From DATBGZ01 sp036557785 (lineage in GTDB: Bacteria > Actinomycetota > Actinomycetes > Mycobacteriales > Micromonosporaceae): a DNA stretch of 64,000 nt. The position numbers and the translations under genes are program-made. This document shows, piece by piece, positions 1 to 7,871 of this stretch. The stretch lies in NCBI GenBank assembly GCA_036557785.1, contig DATBGZ010000068.1, positions 1 through 64,000 of the forward strand, in the 5' to 3' direction. Positions within the stretch are counted from its first letter, which is position 1; each line of letters opens with the position of its first letter. The notes under the pieces are model-generated. The model was not told the DNA's origin and searched no databases. It was given only the letters and a program-made list of their open reading frames with translations.

Positions 1-1064
1 ATGGTGATCCGCGAGGCGATGAACTCGAGGATCTCCTTGGGGACGTGCAGCCGCTCCTGGGCCTGCTTCTTCTGCAGGATCGCGATCCGGGTCTCGAGGT
101 CCGGTGGCTTGACGTCGGTGACCAGGCCCCACTCGAACCGCGTCCGCAGCCGGTCCTCCAGGGTGACCAGCTGCTTGGGCGGCCGGTCCGAGGTGATCAC
201 GATCTGCTTGTTCGCGTTGTGCAGTGTGTTGAACGTGTGGAAGAACTCCTCCTGGGTCCGCTCGCGGCTCTCCAGGAACTGAATGTCGTCGATGAGCAGG
301 ATGTCCACGTCGTCGCGGTACCGGCGCTGGAACGCGCTCTGTTTGTCGTCGCGCAGGCTGTTGATGAAGTCGTTGGTGAACTCCTCGGTGGAGACGTACC
401 GGACGACCTTGGCGTTGCCCAGCGCCTGGGCGTAGTGGCCGATGGCGTGCAGCAGGTGCGTCTTGCCGAGCCCGGAGCCGCCGTAGATGAACAGCGGGTT
501 GTACGCGTTCGCTGGCGACTCCGCGACCGCGACCGCGGCGGCGTGCGCGAACCGGTTGGACGAGCCGATGACGAAGGCCTCGAACGTGTACTTCGGGTTG
601 AGACGGTTGCCGTCGCCGGCGGGACGGACGCGGTCCTCGCGGTGGTGGACGCCCACCTGGCCGGCACGGGGATCAGAGCTCGTCCGGCCCGGTCCGCTCT
701 CGGACGGCCCGTCCGTGGGCGTCCCCCGCGCGGCTCGCGGTACCGGCACCACCGCGACGGCTGCCGTCGGGGCGTTTCGGGGATCGGTGTGCGCCGATTC
801 CTCGGGCGGCCGGATCGTCACCGCGACCTGAACGCTGCGGCCCAGGTGGTGGGCGAGGGCCTCGGTGATCTGGGTGCGTAGCTGGGTCTCGATGACGTCC
901 CGGGTGAACGCGTCGGGCACCGCGAGCAGGGCGGTGTCGTCGACCACTGCCCGCAGCCAGGTCAGGCGCAGATATGCGCGGCGCTGTTGGGACAGGCTCT
1001 CCTCGGCCATGAGGATGTCGGATACGGCGCCCCACACCGCGGCGCAGTCCACCGGCTCAGTCAC
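1..1064 (-). CDS. dnaA: Chromosomal replication initiator DnaA (partial, C-terminus beyond window)
   Basis: DnaA is the ATPase that binds DnaA boxes and melts oriC. Translating the reverse strand from a GTG at 1064 gives an N-terminal DnaB/DnaA-interaction domain, a variable linker, then the AAA+ core. NRLNPKYTFE starts near residue 155, the Walker A GGSGLGKT lies near residues 194-201, and the Walker B region LLIDDIQF near 255-262. The window start cuts the gene inside the AAA+ lid, so the DNA-binding domain IV is missing here. The GTG is preceded by a purine-rich gaggtggcgg stretch. The gene is divergent from rpmH, the usual actinobacterial arrangement; dnaN should lie just outside the window. 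Identification is firm; the exact start is slightly less certain. Confidence 0.96.
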   Translation of the reverse strand, partial: MTEPVDCAAVWGAVSDILMAEESLSQQRRAYLRLTWLRAVVDDTALLAVPDAFTRDVIETQLRTQITEALAHHLGRSVQVAVTIRPPEESAHTDPRNAPTAAVAVVPVPRAARGTPTDGPSESGPGRTSSDPRAGQVGVHHREDRVRPAGDGNRLNPKYTFEAFVIGSSNRFAHAAAVAVAESPANAYNPLFIYGGSGLGKTHLLHAIGHYAQALGNAKVVRYVSTEEFTNDFINSLRDDKQSAFQRRYRDDVDILLIDDIQFLESRERTQEEFFHTFNTLHNANKQIVITSDRPPKQLVTLEDRLRTRFEWGLVTDVKPPDLETRIAILQKKQAQERLHVPKEILEFIASRIT

Positions 1065-1146
1065 CCCGCCACCTCTGTACCTCGTCCACCCCGCTACGCA
1101 CCTGTCCGCGGTCCGGGCGTGTCGCGAGCGGTTCCGCGAACCCGAG

Positions 1147-1166
1147 CCGTCCACAAGTTATCCACA
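1147..1166. promoter_or_regulatory. Pair of DnaA boxes in the dnaA-rpmH intergenic region
   Basis: The 394-bp gap between dnaA and rpmH (1065-1458) has no gene. It contains TTATCCACA at 1158-1166, a perfect DnaA box, directly preceded by CCGTCCACA at 1147-1155, which fits the Streptomyces-type consensus (T/C)(T/C)(G/A/C)TCCACA. Such boxes in the dnaA promoter are the classic means of DnaA autoregulation. The main oriC of actinobacteria usually lies between dnaA and dnaN, outside this window, so I do not call this the origin. The rest of the gap must also hold the divergent dnaA and rpmH promoters; I could not place their hexamers with confidence. Confidence 0.8.
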
Positions 1167-1458
1167 ACCTGTGTACGAGTGGACACCTGTGCATCTATGA
1201 GCCCGTCTGCGGGATCGAGCGTTGGTTTCGGCTCGGCGAGCTCCTACCGATCCGAACGATGAACCGTCTGCGTTGTTCCGGCACGCTAACAGCGTCGCTG
1301 CCTCCGGCTCAACCGCCGCACGGTCAGCCACTGCCGTTTCGCGCGTCCCGCGGGACCCGGCTTGCCCCGCCCTCGCTGTTCCTGGGGTGGTTTGGTCGAG
1401 CTGCGGGGCCACCGGTACTCTGGCGAAGGCCAGTGACCGTAAGGAAGGCAGCAGACCA

Positions 1459-1596
1459 GTGAGCAAGCGCACCTACCAGCCGAACAACCGTCGGCGCGCG
1501 AAGACCCACGGCTTCCGGCTGCGCATGCGCACCCGCGCCGGTCGCGCCGTTATCTCTTCCCGGCGCGCCAAGGGGCGCGAGCGGCTCTCCGCCTGA
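1459..1596 (+). CDS. rpmH: 50S ribosomal protein L34
   Basis: A 45-residue, very basic protein that starts VSKRTYQPNN and continues with RRRAKTHGFRLRMRTRAGR, the diagnostic L34 sequence. It is a small structural protein of the large ribosomal subunit. The GTG start at 1459 is chosen because it gives the family length and is preceded by a good ribosome-binding site (taaggaagg, about 10 bases upstream). The longer open frame upstream is not coding. It heads the conserved rpmH-rnpA-yidD-yidC-jag-rsmG cluster, all in the same direction and closely spaced. Confidence 0.98.
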   Translation: MSKRTYQPNNRRRAKTHGFRLRMRTRAGRAVISSRRAKGRERLSA

Positions 1597-1616
1597 GCCG
1601 GCGAACCGGACTCACC

Positions 1617-1997
1617 GTGCTCGCGGCGGACCAGCGGCTACGCCGAGCTGACGACTTCGCGGCGGTGATCCGGCGCGGTCGGCGGGCCGCCCGGGACGGT
1701 CTGGTGGTGCATGTGTACGCGCGTGATCTGGTTGGCCGGCCGCCCGCTGGGGACCGGCCGGATGTGGTCGTGCCTGCCCGCGCCGGTTTCCTGGTGCCGC
1801 GGGCCGTCGGGACCGCGGTGACCCGCAACACGGTGCGGCGGCGCCTGCGCCACGCGTTGCGGGACGAGCTACCCCGGCTCTCGCCCGGCACCGATGTGGT
1901 GGTGCGGGTGTTGCCGGCCGCCGCCGGTCAGAGCTTCGGCGAACTCCGCGAGCACCTGGGCGCGGCACTCGCGGCGGCGACACGTATGGGGAGGTGA
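1617..1997 (+). CDS. rnpA: Ribonuclease P protein component
   Basis: This is the protein cofactor of RNase P, which matures the 5' ends of tRNAs with the catalytic RNA (not encoded here). The 126-residue product is basic and has the family RNR-type motif near its centre (VGTAVTRNTVRRRLRHALR) plus an N-terminal RRADDF segment that lines the pre-tRNA leader-binding cleft. The start is a GTG 20 bases after rpmH. The stop overlaps the start of yidD (GTGA), which suggests translational coupling. Length and position are typical of the family. Confidence 0.95.
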   Translation: MLAADQRLRRADDFAAVIRRGRRAARDGLVVHVYARDLVGRPPAGDRPDVVVPARAGFLVPRAVGTAVTRNTVRRRLRHALRDELPRLSPGTDVVVRVLPAAAGQSFGELREHLGAALAAATRMGR

Positions 1998-2314
1998 GCG
2001 GGGTGGCAAGGATCGACGGCGCTGTGGTCATGCCCACCACGCCGCTCGGGCGCGTGGTCGCGGCACCCATCGTCGCGTACCGTCGATGGGTAAGCCCGGC
2101 CCTGCCCCCGACCTGTCGCTTCTACCCGTCCTGCAGTGAGTACGCGTTGACGGCGGTTGCGGTCCATGGGCCTGGTCGTGGCATCTGGCTCGCCATCCGG
2201 CGGCTGCTGCGGTGCCATCCGTTCCACCCCGGCGGGGTAGACCACGTCCCGCCCCGGCGTGAGCGGAGCAGAACCGCCCACCCCTCCCTGATCGCCACCC
2301 ACCAGGAGCGCTGA
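1994..2314 (+). CDS. yidD: Membrane protein insertion efficiency factor YidD
   Basis: A small 106-residue protein with the YidD hallmark run CRFYPSCSEYALTAV followed by RLLRCHPFHPGGVDHVP, including the conserved cysteines. YidD is a peripheral membrane protein that aids YidC- and Sec-dependent insertion. Translation starts at a GTG overlapping the rnpA stop; an internal ATG at 2030 is a possible alternative. The gene ends five bases before yidC, consistent with a coupled operon. The C-terminal tail after the conserved core is short and variable. Confidence 0.93.
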   Translation: MSGVARIDGAVVMPTTPLGRVVAAPIVAYRRWVSPALPPTCRFYPSCSEYALTAVAVHGPGRGIWLAIRRLLRCHPFHPGGVDHVPPRRERSRTAHPSLIATHQER

Positions 2315-2318
2315 GCCG

Positions 2319-3917
2319 ATGTTCAACTGGCTGATGAACCCCATCCGGGACGTCATCTCGTGGGTTCTGCTGCGCTGGCACGACGTGTGGGCTCTGCTCA
2401 TCCCGGGCGACGGTCGGCTGCTCGGTACCAACTGGGACTGGGTGCTCGCGATCGTTTTCCTGGTCGCCACGGTACGGATCGTCCTCTTCCCGATCTTCGT
2501 CAAGCAGATCCGATCACAGCGGGCGATGCAGGCGCTGGCTCCGAAGGTCAAGGAGCTGCAGACCAAACACAAGGGCGACCCGCAGACCCTCCGCGAAGAG
2601 ATGATGAAGCTCTATCAGACGGAGAAGGTCAACCCCCTCATGGGCTGCCTGCCCATGCTGCTGCAGATTCCGGTCTTCTTCGGCCTGTTCGGCGTGCTGC
2701 GCAACATCAGCCCGACCGGACACCCGCAGTGGGGCTGGACCGCGGCCCAGTTCGAGAGCGCCAAGAGCGCCCAACTGTTCACGGCCCCCATCCCCGCCGC
2801 CTTCTCCAGCACAGCCGACCACGTCGCGTTCCTCGGCGGCGCCCACGCGGGCGCGGCCAAGATCGTGGCCGGCTTGCTCGTCCTGATCATGATGTTCACG
2901 ACGTTCGTCACCCAGCGCCAGATGATCATGAAGACCGGGTGGCAGCAGGACCCACAGCAACGCATGATCCAGCGACTCATGCTCTATGGCGTCCCGTTCT
3001 CGCTGCTGGTCTCCGGCTGGGCGTTCCCGATCGGCGTGGTCATCTACTGGGTTACCCAGAACCTGGTCTCCCTCGCCCAGCAGCAATGGGTGCTCCGCAA
3101 GTACCCGCCGATGGTGACCGCGCAGCCGGAGGCGCCGAAGAGTGCCCGCCAGCGGGCCGCCACGCCCGCCAAGCGCCAGCCGGGGCCGGTCGCTCGGTTC
3201 TTTCTCGTGCTTCCGCCGCCGGCGAAGAGCGTGACGGGGACCGCCTCGCCCGTGCAGGAGGTCGGCAAGGGCGGGCTGGTGAACCGGATCCGTGGGGTCC
3301 TGGGCCGCGGCCAGGGCGGTGCCGAGCAGCAGCTACCTCCCCAGCCCACGGCCAGGTCCCTGGCTCCCCGACCGGGTGCGAAGCCGCGGACCACGCCTCC
3401 TGCGCCTGGCCCGATGGGTCCCGCGTCGGCAGCCAAGAGCGTCAGCGACGAGGCCAAGGTCGACGAGTCGACGGCAGTTGGCGACACGTCGGGCACCGCA
3501 GGACCGACACCCCCAAGTCGACCAGCGAAGCCACCGGCGTCGACCCGGGCGAAGAAGGCCTCGCCCACTCAGCGGTCGACGCCCGCCGCGTCGTCGTCCG
3601 AAGCCAAGCGCGTGAGCCCGACGACGCCCGCCACACTCAACGGCACGACCCGAGCCGGGCACGGCAGCGCCGCAGCTGACGCCAAGGCGAATGCGAACGG
3701 CTCGGGCGTCCAGCAGCCGTCGACGGGCGCCACCTCGGCAGGTGGGTCGGGCACCGGCTCGGCGAATGGCTCCACGGGCTCCGCGAATGGCTCCACGGGC
3801 AGCGGATCGGGCGTAGCCGCCGGAAGCGGGTCCGCACAGGCACGTTCGACGACCCGCAAGTCCGTTCCGACGCGAAAGGGTGGCCAGTCCGGCCGCAAGG
3901 GCAGCGGAAGACGCTGA
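2319..3917 (+). CDS. yidC: Membrane protein insertase YidC/Oxa1 family
   Basis: YidC inserts and folds membrane proteins, alone or with SecYEG. The 532-residue product has the Gram-positive-type layout: an amphipathic N-terminus, a first core membrane segment that carries the conserved arginine (VRIVLFPIFVKQIRSQRAM), a coiled hairpin, and further membrane segments to about residue 265. Odd feature: residues from about 270 to 532 form a long low-complexity tail rich in Ser, Thr, Ala, Gly, Pro and Lys/Arg, including a tandem ANGSTGS repeat encoded by an 18-bp DNA repeat near 3767-3802. Tails in this family bind ribosomes, but this one is long. Starts at ATG 2319 right after yidD. Confidence 0.96.
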   Translation: MFNWLMNPIRDVISWVLLRWHDVWALLIPGDGRLLGTNWDWVLAIVFLVATVRIVLFPIFVKQIRSQRAMQALAPKVKELQTKHKGDPQTLREEMMKLYQTEKVNPLMGCLPMLLQIPVFFGLFGVLRNISPTGHPQWGWTAAQFESAKSAQLFTAPIPAAFSSTADHVAFLGGAHAGAAKIVAGLLVLIMMFTTFVTQRQMIMKTGWQQDPQQRMIQRLMLYGVPFSLLVSGWAFPIGVVIYWVTQNLVSLAQQQWVLRKYPPMVTAQPEAPKSARQRAATPAKRQPGPVARFFLVLPPPAKSVTGTASPVQEVGKGGLVNRIRGVLGRGQGGAEQQLPPQPTARSLAPRPGAKPRTTPPAPGPMGPASAAKSVSDEAKVDESTAVGDTSGTAGPTPPSRPAKPPASTRAKKASPTQRSTPAASSSEAKRVSPTTPATLNGTTRAGHGSAAADAKANANGSGVQQPSTGATSAGGSGTGSANGSTGSANGSTGSGSGVAAGSGSAQARSTTRKSVPTRKGGQSGRKGSGRR

Positions 3918-4050
3918 GTCGTCAGCGTGGGTCACCTCGTACCCGTACGCTCATAGCGCCTGCCCAATGTGGACCGTGCTCGGACCGCCGCACACCCATG
4001 ACCGGCACACCCATCGAGTCTTGACACACGTGAACCTCGGAGACGACACC

Positions 4051-4698
4051 GTGAGCGACACGAAGAACGCCCGTAGGGCGGACCTGGACCCGGACGAGAT
4101 CGACTCGGACCCGACCGACGACGCTGACATCGATGATATTGAGGATGCCGACGAGCCCGTCGCCGTCGTCGAGGAGGACGACGAGGAGGACGGGGACGAG
4201 GAAGCCGAAGACGGAGATGACGGCGGTCGACGCGACACGGACCTGTTCCGGCAGAGCGAGATCGCGGCCGACTATATCGAGGGCCTGCTGGACATCCTGG
4301 ACGTCGACGGCGATATCGACGAGCTTGTGCAGAACGGCCGGCCGATGGTCGAGGTCGTCGGTGGCCGGCTGACCAACCTCGTGGGAAACCGCGGAGCGAC
4401 GCTCGAGGCCCTGCAGGAGCTCACCCGGCTGGCGATCTATCGGCAGACCGGTGAACCGTCACGACTTCTGCTTGATGTCGGGGGATTTCGCGCCGCCCGA
4501 CGCAAGGAACTCGTCGCGGTAGCGAAGAACGCGGTCGAGAAGGTGAAGCAGTACGGCGAGGCGGTTCGACTGGAGCCGATGAGCGCCTTCGAGCGCAAGT
4601 GTGTGCACGACGTCATCAACGCCACTGCGGGCGTGGAGAGCGAATCCGAGGGCGTCGAGCCGAGCCGGCGCATCGTGGTCCGGCCGATACCCTCGTGA
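4051..4698 (+). CDS. jag: KH-R3H RNA-binding protein Jag/KhpB
   Basis: A single-stranded nucleic acid-binding protein linked to cell-wall growth in Gram-positive bacteria. After an extremely acidic N-terminal 55-60 residues (runs of Asp and Glu) comes a KH domain with its GxxG loop (VGNRGATL) and then an R3H domain with the RxxxH motif (RKCVH). The start is taken at the GTG at 4051 (VSDTKNARRAD); a GTG at 4030 is equally in frame and the ribosome-binding site does not decide it. The usual Jag N-terminal domain is replaced here by the acidic stretch, as in other actinobacterial homologues. It lies between yidC and rsmG in the conserved cluster. Confidence 0.92.
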   Translation: MSDTKNARRADLDPDEIDSDPTDDADIDDIEDADEPVAVVEEDDEEDGDEEAEDGDDGGRRDTDLFRQSEIAADYIEGLLDILDVDGDIDELVQNGRPMVEVVGGRLTNLVGNRGATLEALQELTRLAIYRQTGEPSRLLLDVGGFRAARRKELVAVAKNAVEKVKQYGEAVRLEPMSAFERKCVHDVINATAGVESESEGVEPSRRIVVRPIPS

Positions 4699-4752
4699 TC
4701 TTCGATCTATCGAAGAGCGGCAACACCGGCGTGTGCGGCCGGTCCTGAGGCC

Positions 4753-5439
4753 GTGACCTCGAGCGTCGACGACCTGGCACCGCCGCCTGCGCATCTACGC
4801 TCGGCGGCGGTGGCGTGTTTCGGCGAGCGCGTCGACCTCGCCGTACGGTACGCGCACGTGTTGCTGACCGATGGCGTTGTCCGCGGCTTGATCGGCCCAC
4901 GCGAGTCCGACCGGATCTGGGATCGGCACCTGCTCAACTGCGCCGTCGTTGCCGAGCTCATCCCGCAGGACGCACATGTGGTGGACGTGGGCTCGGGCGC
5001 GGGCCTGCCCGGGGTGGTGCTGGCCCTTGCCCGGCCTGACCTCATGGTGACGCTCGTGGAGCCACTCGCTCGCCGCGCCGCGTTTCTCGCAGAGGTCATC
5101 GCGGAGCTGCGCCTCCGCCAGGCGTCACTGGTCCGGGCCCGCGCCGAGGAGTGCGTTGCGCGGAGAGGCCGCACCAAGGTCGGGCCGGCAGACGTCGTGA
5201 CCGCGCGGGCCGTGGCGCCCCTTGATCGCTTGGCGGCCTGGTGCCTGCCGCTGCTCGTCGAGGGCGGGCGGCTGCTGGCGCTCAAGGGGGACTCCGCCAC
5301 TGACGAGGTCGCCATCCACCGAACGGCGATCGCACGCGCCGGCGGAGGCGACCCAGAGATCAGGCGCTGCGGTGCGGGCCTGGTCGAGCCGCCCACCACG
5401 GTCGTCACGATCCCGCGCCTCCGTCGCGCCGAGCACTGA
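4753..5439 (+). CDS. rsmG: 16S rRNA (guanine-N7)-methyltransferase RsmG (GidB)
   Basis: RsmG uses S-adenosylmethionine to methylate N7 of a guanine in the 530 loop of 16S rRNA; loss causes low-level streptomycin resistance in several bacteria. The 228-residue product has the family signature ESDRIWDRHLLNC (residues 51-63) and the Rossmann SAM-binding loop VVDVGSGAGLPG (76-87). The start is a GTG at 4753. It closes the rpmH-to-rsmG cluster, followed by a 230-bp gap before parA. Length and motifs are ordinary for the family. Confidence 0.95.
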   Translation: MTSSVDDLAPPPAHLRSAAVACFGERVDLAVRYAHVLLTDGVVRGLIGPRESDRIWDRHLLNCAVVAELIPQDAHVVDVGSGAGLPGVVLALARPDLMVTLVEPLARRAAFLAEVIAELRLRQASLVRARAEECVARRGRTKVGPADVVTARAVAPLDRLAAWCLPLLVEGGRLLALKGDSATDEVAIHRTAIARAGGGDPEIRRCGAGLVEPPTTVVTIPRLRRAEH

Positions 5440-5671
5440 CGGGGCCGGCGCCGCGACAGCCCGCCGTCCGGTTTGCGAGGCTTACCACTGGCTCTCATAA
5501 GTCCCTTCGGCACGTCGCGGCCACGCGCGTGGTACTCAGCACCAGACAGCCGTAGTCTGGCCGGGCGCCGCCTTTCACGGGCCACCGGACACAGCCGGCT
5601 CGACCCGCGGCGCACATCCACTCCGGCGACGCTCGCCGCCCGGACTACGCAAGACGGATGAGGATGAGACG

Positions 5672-6841
5672 GTGCGCGAGAACAGTTCTTTCGATGGCGG
5701 CTTGAACCGCCCACGCTTTGGTCCAGTGGTGGCGGGTGGTGTTTCACGTGAAACGCCGGAGCCGCGCACCTTCTCCGGCCGCGGTGGTCTCTACCAGAGC
5801 ACGCCGGCCACGCTTGGTTCCGGCTCGGGCGCCCGGACGCCCTTCGGCGCACCACGAGCGATGGCGGAGGCGAGCGGTGGCGCTGTGACCGAGCCAACCT
5901 CCCCAGTCCCGGCGTACCAGGCGTCGGGTGGGGCGAACTCGATCGTCTCGGCGGCCGGCAACCGCCAGGCCCGCGATCCGGAGGACCCGCCCTTGGCGCA
6001 AGAGGCGCGCCGCGCCATCCAGATCCTGAACCCGAGCGGCGAGATCCAGATGCCGCGGCCTCCCCAGATGCGCACTTTCTGCGTGTCGAACCAGAAGGGC
6101 GGCGTGGGCAAGACCACCAGCGTGGTGAACATCGCCGTGGCTCTGGCCCTGCACGGAAACCGGGTGCTGGTCATCGACCTCGACCCGCAGGGCAACGCCT
6201 CAACCGGCCTGGACGTCCCGCACCACGCTGCCATCCCGGACGTATATGACTGCCTCGTCGCAGACACGCCAATAGGGAACGTGGTCCAGCAGGTGCAGGG
6301 CATCCCGAACCTCTGGTGTGTCCCGGCGACCATCGATCTCGCGGGCGCGGAGATCGAACTCGTCTCCATGGTGGCTCGTGAGTCCCGCCTCGCGAAGGCG
6401 CTCGAGCAGCATGGGGGCGACTACGACTACATCTTCATCGACTGCCCGCCGTCCCTCGGCCTGCTCACGGTCAACGCCCTCGTCGCCGCGAAGGAGGTCA
6501 TGATCCCGATCCAGTGCGAGTACTACGCCCTGGAGGGTGTGCAGCAGCTAACCAACAACATCCAGCTCGTCAAGAGCCACCTGAACCCCGGCCTCGAAGT
6601 CACGACCGTCCTGCTCACCATGTACGACCGGCGGACCCGCCTCGCTGACGCGGTGGAGCAGGACGTGCGGGCCCACTTCGGCGACCGGGTACTGACCTCG
6701 GTGATCCCCCGCAACGTGCGGGTCTCCGAGGCGCCGAGCTATGGCCAGTCCGTGATGACCTACGATCCGGGCTCCCGGGGGGCCACGAGCTACTTCGAAG
6801 CCGCGCTCGAGATCGCCGTTCGCGGCACCAAGGTTGCCTGA
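5672..6841 (+). CDS. parA: Chromosome-partitioning ATPase ParA (Soj)
   Basis: ParA is the Walker-type ATPase that, with ParB on parS, separates newly replicated origins. The deviant Walker A motif KGGVGKTT is at about residues 142-149 and the Walker B region FIDCPPSLG near 254-262. The annotated 389-residue product from GTG 5672 has an unusually long, Gly/Pro-rich leader of about 130 residues. A perfect parS palindrome lies inside this leader and is read as VSRET. An ATG at 5861 would leave parS in untranslated DNA and is a credible alternative start. The parA stop touches the parB ATG. Confidence 0.95.
   Translation: MRENSSFDGGLNRPRFGPVVAGGVSRETPEPRTFSGRGGLYQSTPATLGSGSGARTPFGAPRAMAEASGGAVTEPTSPVPAYQASGGANSIVSAAGNRQARDPEDPPLAQEARRAIQILNPSGEIQMPRPPQMRTFCVSNQKGGVGKTTSVVNIAVALALHGNRVLVIDLDPQGNASTGLDVPHHAAIPDVYDCLVADTPIGNVVQQVQGIPNLWCVPATIDLAGAEIELVSMVARESRLAKALEQHGGDYDYIFIDCPPSLGLLTVNALVAAKEVMIPIQCEYYALEGVQQLTNNIQLVKSHLNPGLEVTTVLLTMYDRRTRLADAVEQDVRAHFGDRVLTSVIPRNVRVSEAPSYGQSVMTYDPGSRGATSYFEAALEIAVRGTKVA
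5741..5754. promoter_or_regulatory. parS centromere site (perfect palindrome)
   Basis: GTTTCACGTGAAAC is the canonical ParB-binding palindrome. It lies at the 5' end of parA as drawn. ParB nucleates on such sites near the origin and spreads along the DNA. Confidence 0.95.
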
Positions 6842-7824
6842 TGACCGGGAAGGCGCGGGGCGGGCTGGGCCGGGGACTCGGGGCACTGATCCCCCAGGGC
6901 CCCACGATCGGCTCAACCGTCAACGGTCCGGGTGCCCCGCCAATCGCCGAGAGCGTCGAGCAGGACCTGCGGCGAGACTCTTCGTCGGGACTGGACCTGG
7001 CGCCCGTACCCGGGGCGCGGTTCGCAGAGCTCCCGGTGAACGCCATCACCCCGAACGCCCGGCAGCCGCGGCAGGTCTTCGATGAGGATGCCCTGGACGA
7101 ACTGAAGGTCTCCATCCGGGAAGTCGGATTCCTGCAGCCGATCGTGGTCCGGGAGGCCGGTCCGGGCTCGTACGAGATCGTCATGGGCGAGCGGCGTTGG
7201 CGGGCCGCGCAGGCCCTGGGGCTCGGCCTCATCCCGGCGATCGTGCGGGACACCCGCGACGATGCGATGCTCCGGGACGCCCTGCTGGAGAACATCCACC
7301 GGGCGAACCTGAATCCGCTCGAGGAGGCGGCCGCATACCAGCAACTCCTCGAGGAGTTCGGCGCAACCCATGAGGAGCTCGCCCGCCGGATCGGGCGTAG
7401 CCGCCCGCAGATCTCGAACACCATCCGGCTGCTCCAGTTGCCCAGTGCGGTCCAGAACCGGGTCGCCGCCGGCGTTCTCTCCGCTGGGCATGCGCGGGCA
7501 CTGCTCTCACTCGAGAAGGCCGACCAGCAGGAGGTGCTGGCGGGGCGGATCGTCGCCGAGGGCATGTCCGTGCGGGCAACCGAGGAAGCAGTCGCTCTGG
7601 CCCTAGCGGAGGGCGCCGCTCCGAAGCGGCCTGCTGTCAAGCGGGCCAAGCCGCACGCTCCCGGACTGAGCGAGCTCGCCGAGAGGCTCTCCGATCACTT
7701 CGAGACGCGGGTCCGAGTCGAGATAGGCCGGCGCAAGGGCCGCATCCTCGTCGAGTTCGCGACCGTGGAGGACCTGGAGCGGATCGTTTCGATGATCGGA
7801 GTGCCGCCCGCCAAGAAGCGCTGA
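6841..7824 (+). CDS. parB: Chromosome-partitioning protein ParB (Spo0J), CTP-dependent clamp
   Basis: ParB binds parS and forms a CTP-gated sliding clamp. The 327-residue product begins with the typical Lys/Gly/Arg-rich ParA-contact peptide (RGGLGRGLGALIP), then a CTP-binding N-domain with the GERRWRAAQ box near residues 117-125, a helix-turn-helix (EELARRIGRSRPQIS, from about 177), and a C-terminal dimerisation domain (VEIGRRKGRILVEF). The ATG overlaps the parA stop, so the two are translationally coupled. A strong hairpin follows the stop. All hallmarks are intact. Confidence 0.96.
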   Translation: MTGKARGGLGRGLGALIPQGPTIGSTVNGPGAPPIAESVEQDLRRDSSSGLDLAPVPGARFAELPVNAITPNARQPRQVFDEDALDELKVSIREVGFLQPIVVREAGPGSYEIVMGERRWRAAQALGLGLIPAIVRDTRDDAMLRDALLENIHRANLNPLEEAAAYQQLLEEFGATHEELARRIGRSRPQISNTIRLLQLPSAVQNRVAAGVLSAGHARALLSLEKADQQEVLAGRIVAEGMSVRATEEAVALALAEGAAPKRPAVKRAKPHAPGLSELAERLSDHFETRVRVEIGRRKGRILVEFATVEDLERIVSMIGVPPAKKR

Positions 7825-7836
7825 GTCACCCCTTCC

Positions 7837-7871
7837 CTGAGGGCCGTACGGTCGACCCGTACGGCCCTCAG
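7837..7871 (+). terminator. Terminator hairpin after parB
   Basis: Perfect 15-bp inverted repeat with arms CTGAGGGCCGTACGG and CCGTACGGCCCTCAG around a 5-base loop, 12 bases after the parB stop. There is no T-run, as is common in high-GC actinobacteria. Confidence 0.85.

Noticed and set aside
1065..1458. oriC itself in the dnaA-rpmH gap
   Set aside because: Only two clear DnaA boxes are present and actinobacterial oriC usually lies between dnaA and dnaN, outside the window.
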